Shown: positions 48,001 through 60,000 of the stretch, in pieces
How positions within the stretch are numbered: position 1 is the stretch's first letter
Layout of the letters: every line of letters begins with the position of its first letter
Assembly (NCBI GenBank): GCA_026874595.1
Contig: CM049306.1
Span: forward strand, 104,049,142 to 104,113,141
From: Sipunculus nudus
Lineage: Eukaryota > Annelida > Sipuncula > Golfingiida > Sipunculidae
Length of the DNA stretch: 64,000 nucleotides
Direction: 5' to 3'
Made by a program: the position numbers and the translations under genes
Notes under the pieces: generated by a model
Seen by the model: only the letters and a program-made list of their open reading frames with translations
Told to the model about the DNA's origin: nothing
Databases searched by the model: none

Positions 48001-51000
48001 GAGATGTGTCATCACTTCCTGCAGACTGGTGGCGCCACCTGTATCGTTGGATTTTTTATGAATTTTTTTCTCTATTTTTGAGACCTTTAAGGATGCTGTC
48101 ATCTGTTAGCGTGGCACAAATCGTAACGACTGCACCTAGAATCTTCATTCTTGACACACTGAGAGACCTATGAAAAGTCTCCATGGAAACCAGAAATTAG
48201 GTCTCTGTTACCCATATCCATCGTGATATGGGGCCCCAAAGTACCCCCCAGAGTAGTCAAAAATTTCATACAAAAACTTCAATATCTCAATAACTACATC
48301 ACTGATGGTCATGATTTTTGGGATACATATTGATCAAGAGGTGTTTCATCAGTTCTTGCAGACTGGTGGCACAACCTGTATTTGTTCGGTTTTTTTTTTT
48401 ACGATTTTTTCCTCTATTTTTGAGACCTTTAAGGATGCTGTCATCTGTTAGCGTGGCACAAATCGTAACGACTGCACCTAGAATCTTCATTCTTGACACA
48501 CTGAGAGACCTATGAAAAGTCTCCATGGAAACCAGAAATTAGGTCTCTGTTACCCATATCCATCGTGATATGGGGCCCCAAAGTACCCCCCAGAGTAGTC
48601 AAAAATTTCATACAAAAACTTCAATATCTCAATAACTACATCACTGATGGTCATGATTTTTGGGATACATATTGATCAAGAGGTGTTTCATCAGTTCTTG
48701 CAGACTGGTGGCACAACCTGTATTTGTTCGTTTTTTTTTTTTACGATTTTTTCCTCTATTTTTGAGACCTTTAAGGATGCTGTCATCTGTTAGCGTGGCA
48801 CAAATCGTAACGACTGGACCTAGAATCTTCATTCTCAATACACTGAGAGACCTATGAAAATTGTCCATGGAAACCAGAAAATTAGGTCTCTGTTACACAT
48901 ATCCTTTGAGCTATGGGGCCCCAAAGTACCCCCCAGAGTAGTCAAAAATTTCATACAAAGTCTTCAATATCTCAATAACTACAACACTGATGGTCATGAT
49001 TTTCGGCATACATATTGATCATGAGCTGTTCCATCACTTTCTGCAGACTGGGTGCACCACCTCTATTTTTTTCAAATTTTTCCTAATTTTTTTTCTCTTT
49101 TTTTTAGACCTTTAAAGATGTGGTTATCTGTCAACAGGGTACAAATTGCAACAACTAGACCTAGAAACTTCATTCTTGTCATGCAAGGAGGCCCATGAAG
49201 AGTGCCTGTGGAAACTTGAAATTAGGTCTCTGTTACCCATATCCTTCAAGCTATAGGACTCTGAAGTATCCCTCAGAATAATGGACAATTTGATACAAAA
49301 TCTGAAGTATCTGAACAACTAATGCGGAGATCACCATGATTCTTTGCATGGATATTGACCATTAAGTGTTTTTATTAGTTTCTGCAGACTGGTGGAGCCA
49401 CCTGTTTTTTTTGTATCCTCCAAAACAAAGTTTTGCAGATACTATGTTTTTGACTGGGTTCCTCCGCCGCCGCCACGTTTGTTTCCAGAGAGCTCCTCTG
49501 AGAAAACTGGACCGATTTTTCCGAAACTTACACCAATTATCTAGTCACATGTGAACTAGTGCCTAACCAATTTGTGTTGACCTCTGACCTTTCCCCTCTA
49601 TCCAGCGTCCATTTGTGCATCTGTTTCCACACATAAACCTTCATATCTCGGGAACCGATTGACCAATCAGGAAATAAAATTTATACAAATGTAGCCCTTG
49701 GATTGCTTTATAACATACACAAAAATGGTGGCGCCACCTGTAACCATGTTTGCACAGTGTCCATCTGTTCATCTGCCTTGGGTTAAAATCACTTATATCT
49801 CTGCAGTGAATTGACTAATTCACCTGAAATTCGGCATGCATATACATGCAGGATAGCTTTCTTGATTTTATGACAGATGGCACCACCTACATTCACGTTC
49901 AAGCTGATCACATCCAAGCTCATATCTCAGGAACCGTTTGACCGATTGGGCCAAAATTTTGCATGTGTATAGATATCACATAGCTCTTTATCATACGCAA
50001 AACTGGTGGTGCCACCTGCAACCATTTTTGCACAGCATCTGTCTGTTTTCTGCCGTGGGATAATGTCACTCATATCTCGGCAGTGGTTTGACATATCTGC
50101 CTAAAATTTTGCAGTTTTATACATCCTGGATAGCTTTCTTGATTTTATGACAGGTGGCACCACCTACATTCTAGTTTACACTGCAGACATCCGAGCTCAT
50201 ATCTAGGGAACCGTTTGAACGATTGGGCCAAAATTTTTCATGTGTATAGATCTCACATAGGTCAACTGGAGGGGCCACCTGTAACCATTTTTCCACAGCG
50301 TCTGTCTGTTTGTCTGCCGTTGGCTAAAATCACTCATACACATGTAGTGGTTTGACTTTTCTGCCTAAAATTTTGCATATGTATACAACTTGGACATCTT
50401 TCTGGATGTGTGGTAGGTGGCACAACCTACATACACATTTAGGCTGCAGACATCCATGCTAATATACAACATACCTCACTCTATTTCCCCTTGCCACTCA
50501 ATCCATGCCTCACTTTAACCGTTCCACTCTGATTTTGGCGGATACACGTGGTCACTTGTCGGCTACCCGTATTCTAGTTTTTAAAGTATACACATTTTTT
50601 CTCTATTTTTGAGATATATAAATAAAGACTAAATCTTGGCCTGTTGGTTAATCTGTTTGATGCTTCAGTTGAATGGGTATATACTACCATTCTGATGATA
50701 AAATTTCCTTTAGTGAATCTCTTCCCTGTCAGCTGAGCGACATGACCCATGGGTCACTTGTTAATAAATAGTTTAACTTTTCAAATAATTCTGCTGCAAT
50801 GTAGGTAAAGTTTTATGGCCAAGTCAAAACCCTTAGTGATAATAGCACACAATTTCCAACTGTAAATACCGTAATATAAATGACATCAATCCTTTCCCTG
50901 TCTCAAAGGGTATTATCAAAATCTTACATAACTTGAGTTAAACACTGTCAACTCATAATAGTGCTTATATAACCACTAAAAACCAGCCTTTGCCTACCTC

Positions 51001-54000
51001 CTCTTCCAAATCATAATTTATGATCATATATAACAGCTGAGCGCCGTGAACCATGGGTCCCTTGTTATCTATGAAATTGTGACTAATCATTAAAATTATA
51101 TGGAAGCTCAGTGATTCAGATTCCATTTTTCTTTTCAGAAAATTTAAAGACGAAAAAAGGATCATCACTCTCAAAATCCAGCTTACGAGAGTCAGACAGG
51201 TAAGATGTTATATCTGTATGAACTACAGTGCTCATTTTCAAACCAGCTTGTATTGCCTTGCTCATTTTACACTGATGGACAGAAAAAACTTGTTACCATC
51301 CTATGATCACACATTTAGTGGCTATATTTGTTCAACTAGACAGTTCATAAAAAAGGCCAGCAGAGACCTAAGTTAGGTTTAAATATATATTTTTTAATTT
51401 AAGGGAGAGAAATAGTCTGTACTGATGGCTTCAGCCTGGTCCCTTAATTAAATTTAGGAAGTCAAGTGAGATTCAGTCTAAATATGGCTTTTGTTGCCAG
51501 TAGACATGAATATATTTACTAAGGTTGCTGGTACTAGAGGCATATTTCAGCTTCTAGCGAAATTACTGCTTCTGACATTTTGTTTGCCATTTGCCCCCAG
51601 GAGGCCGGGTAGGAAGGAGTCATTTGACAGCAACACAAGCAGCGATGCCCCATCAGAACTAATCAGGACACAGACCATGGATGCCGTCCACCTCAAGTTC
51701 AACACAGAAGCTGGTTCTCTACTGCCCCTGGCCCTCAGGTTAGTAAACAGGTGTAAACAATGGAAAACAGGTGTATTCATATTAGTACACATGGGTGTAT
51801 ACATGGTATTCATGTTAGTACACGAGTGTATACATGGTAATCATGTAAGTACACATGGGTGTAAACATGGTAGTCATGTTACTACACATGGATGTATACA
51901 TGGTATTCATGTTAGTACACATGGGTGTAAACATGGTATTCAGGTTAGTACACATGGGTGTATACATGGTAATGAGGTTAGTACACATGGGTGTATACAT
52001 GGTATTCAGGTTAGTACACATGGGTGTATACATGGTATTCAGGTTAGTACACATGGGTGTATACATGGTATTCAGGTTAGTACACATGGGTGTATACATG
52101 GTATTCAGGTTAGTACACATGGGTGTATACATGGTATTCAGGTTAGTACACATGGGTGTATACATGGTATTCAGGTTAGTACACATGGGTGTATACATGG
52201 TATTCAGGTTAGTACACATGGGTGTATACATGGTATTCAGGTTAGTACACATGGGTGTATACATGGTATTCAGGTTAGTACACATGGGTGTGAACATGGT
52301 ATTCAGGTTAGTACACATGGGTGTATACATGGCATTCATGTAAGTATACTTGGTTGTATATGTCAAGGCCCAGATCCCGATCTGGACCAATTGGTGATTG
52401 GTCCAGACGAAATCCTGATTGGGGTTTAGGCTGGACCAAATCCCGATCGGGATCTGGTCTGGACCAATCGCCAATTGGTCCGGACCAGATGCCAATCATG
52501 ATTTGGTCCGGCCTATTCCCCGATCATTAACTTTTAGTTAATAGAATGAGTTCCTTTCTGAATTTATCAAAGTTCAGGTCAGCCCAGACCTAGATTTAGA
52601 GCATGCCTATATCCCTGTCTGTATGTCTGAAATTATAACTTAATAAGTAATGACAAATGTTAATTTAGTTTGTAGTCAGTGTTAATTATTCTATCTCAAT
52701 AACTCAATTAATATTTAAGTTTGAATTAATTGAGTGATTATATTTATTGTAATTATTTTTCAAGTCCTTGTATTATTTTTCAAGTTGAATTATTATTTCC
52801 AGTATTTTCATCAGATTGTTTGTTCGATTTTTTATATAACAATTGAACTAGTTTAAGCTGACTCACTGTGTAAATAAGTGTATATATTTGATGCGTTTTG
52901 TAGGAAGAATAAATTGTTAGATGGATGACATATATAAGAAGTTAAGTATCATATGAAGTTTTCAATCCCCAGTTTTCAAATATGGATATTCTTAACTGGT
53001 ATCAACTCATAAACAGCTCACATTCAAATGAAAAGTCCTGATTTCATGAAAACCAACAATTTATAACTTCTCTTATCAACATTTTCAACTAAATATATGT
53101 ATATATTCATGTTTTTATTACATATATTAATATATGGACAAGGGCTGGACCAGATCCCAATTGGGGTTTAGGTCAGACCAAATCCCGATCGGGATCTGGT
53201 CTGGACCAATCGCCAATTGGTCCAGCTCGGGATCTGGGCCTTGACATATACATGGTAGTCATGTTATTACATATGTGGGTATACATGGTATTCATGTTAG
53301 TACACATTTGTGTATACATGGTATTCATATTATTATAAATGGGTGTAGACATGGTATTCAAGTTTGTAGAAATGGGTGTATACATGGTATTCAGGTTAGT
53401 ACATGTGGGTGTATACATGGTATTCAGTTTAGTACACATGGTCATATATGTGGTATTCATGTTAGTACACTTTGGTGTATACATGGTATATATGATAGTA
53501 CAGATGTGTCTATAGATGAAATTCAGGTTAGTATACATGGGTGTATGCATGGCCCTCATAACTCAGGTTTGTATGTTCACTCGCATATACATCGCCTTCA
53601 AGTTTGGTTATTCCCTGTTGTATACATGGCCCTCATATTAGTAAGCTTTTTGACAGTGTATATACACATGGCCCTCAGTTGGTAAGTATGTTATGAAGAA
53701 TACAAATAGATAGCTTAAACATTGGATATGTGAATTATGTTGAATTATATGCAGATTTATACAAGGCAGAAAGATGTAATATTAATTTCTGTAAAATATG
53801 AGCAGTGTAACCCCGGCCAGTAGGTGAGGCCTTAATTTTAAATTGTAGGAACTGTGTATGAGCATACATGATGGATACACGAAACATTATGTTGTGAATA
53901 ATACCTGTGTATCCTGTACTGAATGGTTTATAAATTATGTAATGCTCCCTTAACATGACGGACAGACTCACAAGTGATACGTCTTAAATTTTGTAAACAT

Positions 54001-57000
54001 AGTAAATCAAGTGAAGGAGACAACATACAGTTGTTCAGCAAAGTTTTATGTGATAATGACTGAAATGGACATCTGCTTTCATAAAAACTGTTGATATTTG
54101 CAGGGGGCGGCTAAAACATGGACGTCACTTCACATTCAAGAGTGTGTTGAATGACTCAGCGATAACATTAGTGTCTCCCAGTGTAGTTGGCTCGTTCACT
54201 GATGAGGAACATCCCTATGCTGCACATGGACCATGGTTACAGGTAACTGTCAGTTATTCACAAAATGATCACCTAGTTCATTTTTTCAGCTCCAGGATAT
54301 GAATAGAAGTGTATAGATACACTGGTACACAGATGAATCACAAGTCTGACCTTGTATCAATATTTTGCTAATATTTTATCATGTAAAGTGACGTCTGATA
54401 TGCCATAAGATGTTTGGGATGGTAATGAGGTGTGTAAGGGGATACTTCATCACTCAAAAATAATTTTGTAAAAAAAGATTAGGTTATTTAGTCATCTCCC
54501 TGTGAACAAAGAAGAGCATTGGTTCGGAATCAGGACTACAATATCATGAATTGTATTATTTTGATGGGTCAGTTGGGGCTTATTAGATATCTAGATGGTA
54601 GACTTAAATAACACAAATTCTGACTTTGTAAAAAAAAGGAAAATAAATAGAATTCATTCCAGTGGGATTGATTACCCTTACATCACAGGAAATAATAATC
54701 TTTAACTGTTGTGCTACCTGTACAGGTATTGTTGTTACCTGCTTAATTGGTTTTCTAATTTGCAGGTTTTGATTCCAGAAGATTTCTTGGACTCCTTGTT
54801 AAATGATTTTCATGACCTACAGAGTTTAGGGGAGGTAAGCAATCATTTGTCTTTGTAACATAATGCAACAGGATCATGAAAATAAAACTGGATGAAATGG
54901 CTGTCCCTGCTGGCCTACTTGCCATGTAAAGGAGGATTACATATTACTTGCAGTGTTTGTCATAGGCCACAGGGTCATGGTCAAATGTCAGTGATTAACA
55001 GGAGGGGTATTTATCCACGTATGGGGGTATGGTGTCACTTTTGAATATGATTCAAAGCCAAACCTGTTTAAAGGACTTCTGGTATTACTGAAGCTTTCAG
55101 AACCATTGACAGTTAACATTAAATTGGGGTGTAAAATATTGAGGCTTCATATTTTATATATTGTACATATTTGTACATATTTCACTTAATGGGAACTTTG
55201 AACTTCTGTTTTTGGCCATGGTGTCCATGTCATGTTTAACACTGATGACCCTGTTGATAATCTTCATACCATCCCATGTTGTGAGCATAATAAATATCAA
55301 CAAATATATGTTGCACTACACTCCATACTCTGCAGTTATACATTGCAGTCTTTCCAGATTTCCTTAGCTTTACCTGCTGCTAAATAATTAGCCCTTTTTT
55401 AGCTCAGCTGACTATAAGTCATCTGAGCTATAGTCGTGGTCCATTGTCCGTCGTCCATCCGTCTGTAGATGTGGCACGTTTTGAAACCGTTAGACCTAGG
55501 AATCCAAAATTCAGCATTATGTTAGATGTCCCCAAGATCTCCTACCAAGCCGAAAACTGGGTCTTTGCGACTTCATTCACATGAGAAATTAAGGAAAAAC
55601 CTCAATTTTTTATTAAAAACCTATTTTCACACTTCAGGACTGCCTAATATCAAAACCACTCATCTGTTTTCCCTCATATTTACCATAAATATTCTTCTAT
55701 ATAGTTCCTATGTACATGCCAGAAATTATGTCTGTATTATATAATTTAAAAAAGTTATGGGCCCAAACATAATGCATTTTGTAAAAAATCAGGAAAGATA
55801 TTTGATCACTTAACACAAAACTTGCAAAAGCTATGGACTTTTTTCCCAGTAATATAACTTTAATTTATCAAAATTAAATTGTATACCCAAAATTAGATCA
55901 AAATCTTTTAAATTTTTTTAAAAATATTAACAAAAATAAAAAATTGGTACCTTAAATTTTGCCCAACTTTGACCATGGCACGTTTTTTTACTGTAAGTAC
56001 TGTGGATTTAATTTTCTCAGCATGTTTTTGTTAGCATTTTGTCTGTTTACACCAAAAATTTGAAACCAGTTGATCAAAAACTGTAGATTTTATTCAAGTT
56101 TTCAAGCACCATGTAACAAATTGTTTACATCAAGCTAGTGTTATGCAGTTTGCAAGAGCTCAGCTCCCCAGCTTCAGCTCTCAGTTCCTAAAATTTGGCA
56201 TACAATTAGATGTCTCCAAAATTCCCTACCATGCCAAGAACTTGGTCACTAGGACTTAATACCTTCGAGATATTAATGAAAAAAATCATTTTTCCATTAA
56301 AAACCCATTGTTACACTTCAAGACTGCCTAATATCAAAACCACTGATGTGACTTAAATCATATATAATATACATATTTTTCTATACATTCTCTATGCATA
56401 TGCCAGAAATGATGTCAGTATTGCGTAATTGTTTTAAGTTATGGGCCCAAACATAATGCACTATGTAAAAAATCAAGAAATATATTTACTCCCTTAACAA
56501 GGGGATTGCTGAAGCTAGAGTTTTTTTGCCAGGGATGTAACATTATTTAATCAGGATTCAATTGAATACCCCAAATTAGTCCTGAATTTTTCAAATTTTA
56601 TATGTTATTAGTATAAATATAAAACTAGTACCTTAAATTTTGCCCAACTTTGACCATGGCACATTTTTTTCCTGTGAGCACGGTTGATATAATTTTCATA
56701 TCATGCACACAAGGATTTCAGCTTTTTAGTTTAGAAAGCTGAAAGAAATTGGCCAAAAATTGTAGCTTTTATTAATGTTTTTATGAGACCATGTCAGACC
56801 TTAACTCTCTCCAGTCCCTCTTGAATCACATGTATGTTGACCTTGTTAAACTTTCAGCAAATTATGCATGCTTGAGGCGAGCCATACCCTGTTGCAGGTA
56901 GGCAGCTTATGGCCAGCCACAGTTGATCCAGGTGTCCAACCCAACTCATCTAGTAGTTTTAACCAACAACATAACAATTAACAATAAATTAATAAATTTT

Positions 57001-60000
57001 TATTGTTTTTTAATAACAAATTAAAGAAAAATAAAACAGAATTTGTTAGTTTATAATAACAGGAAATCAACTTGCAGTTACTGATGATAAAAGAATCTTG
57101 TATCGATGGATAGAATGTCACGTACTCCAAATAACACCATGCAGTCACCTATGGTATTTTTCAGTTCAATTTTAATGATAAAAAAGTAAATCATATTATT
57201 CATTACTAATCATTAGGGATCATATGAAGGAAATTAATGATAGACAAAGATGCAGTTGATATTATTAATCTAGATTCCTACTGTGTCTAGTGTGTACATT
57301 GATGTGAAATTAGTCCAAAATGAATATATTACATTTTTATGCCCCCGCCACAAAGTGGCCGGGGCATATAGTTTTACCCATGTCCGTCATTCCGTCCTTC
57401 CGTCCTTCCGTCATTCCGAAATCAAACAGTTGTACGGACTTTTTTTCGCAATGCCTGCAAATATTGGCCTGATTTTTGGTGTGTGGGCAGATATAGACCA
57501 GTTACAGATCGAGTTTGCGTTTCGTCCCGGTTGACCTACTTTTGACCGTTTTACGGCTCCTAAACTTAGAAAATTTCATGAAAAATAGAAATATTCATGA
57601 CAGAAACACATGTACGGACTTTTTTTCGCAATGCCTGCAGATATTGGCCTGATTTTTGGTGTGTGAGCAGATATAGACCAGTTACAGATCGAGTTCGCGT
57701 TTCGTCCTGGTTGACCTACTTTTGACCGTTTTACGGCTCCTGAACATAGAAAATTTCATGTAAAATATGAAATTTCATGACAAATACACATGTACGGACT
57801 TTTTTCGCAGTGCCTGCAGATATTGGCCTGATTTTTGGTGTGTGGGCAGATATAGACCAGTTACAGATCGAGTTTGCGTTTCGTCCCAGTTGACCTACTT
57901 TTGACTGTTTTACGGCTCCTAAACTTAGAAAATTTCTTGAAAAATAGAAATATTCATGACAGATACACATGTACAGACTTTTTTTGGCAATGCCTGCAGA
58001 TATTGGCCTAATTTTTGGTGTGTGGGCAGATATAGACCAGTTACAGATCGAGTTCGCGTTTCGTCCTGGTTGACCTATTTTTGACCGTTTTACGGCTCCT
58101 AAACATAGAAAATTTCATGAAAAATATGAAATTTCATGACAAATACACATGTACAGACTTTTTTTCGCAGTGCCTGCAGATATTGGCCTGATTTTTGGTG
58201 TGTGGGCAGATAATGACCAGTTACAGATGGAGTTTGCGTTTCATCCCGGTTGACCTACTTTTGACCGTTTTACGGCTCCTAAACTTAGAAAATTTCATGA
58301 AAAATAGAAATATTCATGACAGAAACACATGTACGGACTTTTTTTCGCAATGCCTGCAGATATTGGCCTGATTTTTGGTGTGTGAGCAGATATAGACCAG
58401 TTACAGATCGAGTTCGCGTTTCGTCCTGGTTGACCTACTTTTGACCCTTTTACGGCTCCTGAACATAGAAAATTTCATGAAAAATATGAAATTTCATGAC
58501 AAATACACATGTACTGACTTTTTTTCGCAGTGCCTGCAGATATTGGCCTGATTTTTGGTGTGTGGGCAGATATAGACCAGTTACAGATCGAGTTTGCGTT
58601 TCGTCCCGGTTGACCTACTTTTGACTGTTTTACGGCTCCTAAACTTAGAAAATTTCTTGAAAAATAGAAATATTCATGACAGATACATATGTACAGACTT
58701 TTTTTGGCAATGCCTGCAGATATTGGCCTTATTTTTGGTGTGTGGGCAGATATAGACCAGTTACAGATCGAGTTCAAGTTTCGTCTTGGTTGACCTATTT
58801 TTGACCGTTTTACGGCTCCTAAACATAGAAAATTTCATGAAAAATATGAAATTTCATGACAAATACACATGTACGGACTTTTTTTCGCAGTGCCTGCAGA
58901 TATTGGCCTGATTTTTGGTGTGTGGACAGATATAGACCAGTTACAGATCGAGTTTGCGTTTTGTCCCGGTTGACCTACTATTGACTGTTTTACGGCTCCT
59001 AAACTTAGAAATTTTCATGAAAAATAGAAATATTCATGACAGGTACACATGTACGGACTTTTTTTCGCAATGCCTGCAGATATTGGCCTGATTTTTGGTG
59101 TGTGGGCAGATATAGACCAGTTACAGATCGAGCTCGCGTTTAGTCCTGGTTGACCTACTTTTGACTGTTTTACGGCTCCTGAACATAGAAAATTTCATGT
59201 AAAATATATATTTTCATGACAAATACAATTGTACAGACTTTTCTTGACAATACCTGCAGATATTGGCCTGATTTTTGGTGTGTGGCCAGATAATGACCAG
59301 TTACAGATCAAGTTCATGTTTTGTCCAAGTTGACCTATTTTTGACCGTTTGACGGTGCTCTAACAAAGAAAATTTCATAAAAAGGTGCACATGTATGGAC
59401 TTTTTTTCGCAGTGCCTGCAGATACAGGCCTGATTTTTGGTGTGTAGGCAGATAATGACCAGTTACAGATCGAGTTCTTGTTTTGTCTCAGTTGACCTAC
59501 TTTTGACCATTTGACTGCTCCTGAACATAGAAAGTTTCATGAAAAATATAAATTTTCATAACAAATGCATATGTACTGACTTTTTTTCCTCAATGCCTGC
59601 AGATACCATCCTGATTTTTTTTGTGTGGGCAGATAATGACAGTTACAGATCGAATTTGCGTTTCATCACGGTTGACCTACTTTTCATTGTTTCACGGCTC
59701 CTAAACATAGAAAATTTCATGAAAGACAGAAATTTTTATGGAAAATGCACATGTATGGACTTTTTTTCACAATGCCTGCATATACTGGCATGATTTTTGG
59801 TGTGTTGCTTGATAATGACCCGTTACAGATCGAGTTTGCATTTTGCCCTTGTTGACCTACTTTTGACCATACGACACCTCCTGAACTTAAAAAATTTTCC
59901 AAATTTTACAAATGTTTCTAATTTGCCCAAGGCGGGGGCATTCGTGTCGTTCCGACACATCTAGTTTTTTTTAATATAAATAAAAGCCATAAAACCAGGT

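Larger units (their letters stand above)
45147..51067 (+). mobile_element. Family A element A4 and nested DNA in SUFU intron 7
   Basis: The AGCTCAG hairpin is at 45151-45184. A-type 3' termini lie at 50733-50763 and 51033-51067. The interior contains an A-related tandem block (47348-49400), element E (49405-50579) and an (AAAT)n stretch (46247-46300). The exact pairing of 5' and 3' ends is uncertain. Confidence 0.6.

Noticed and set aside
51491-52429. 312-codon ORF with HGCIHGIQVST repeats, and minus-strand 226-codon ORF
   Set aside because: Both arise because the 33-bp array lacks stops. Only the exon 9 part (51601-51738) is supported as coding.
57283-59902. Many 60-100 codon ORFs with similar sequence (FAMPADIGLIFGVW and the reverse-strand form)
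   Set aside because: They track the ~180-bp family B units and have no start, domain or splice support.
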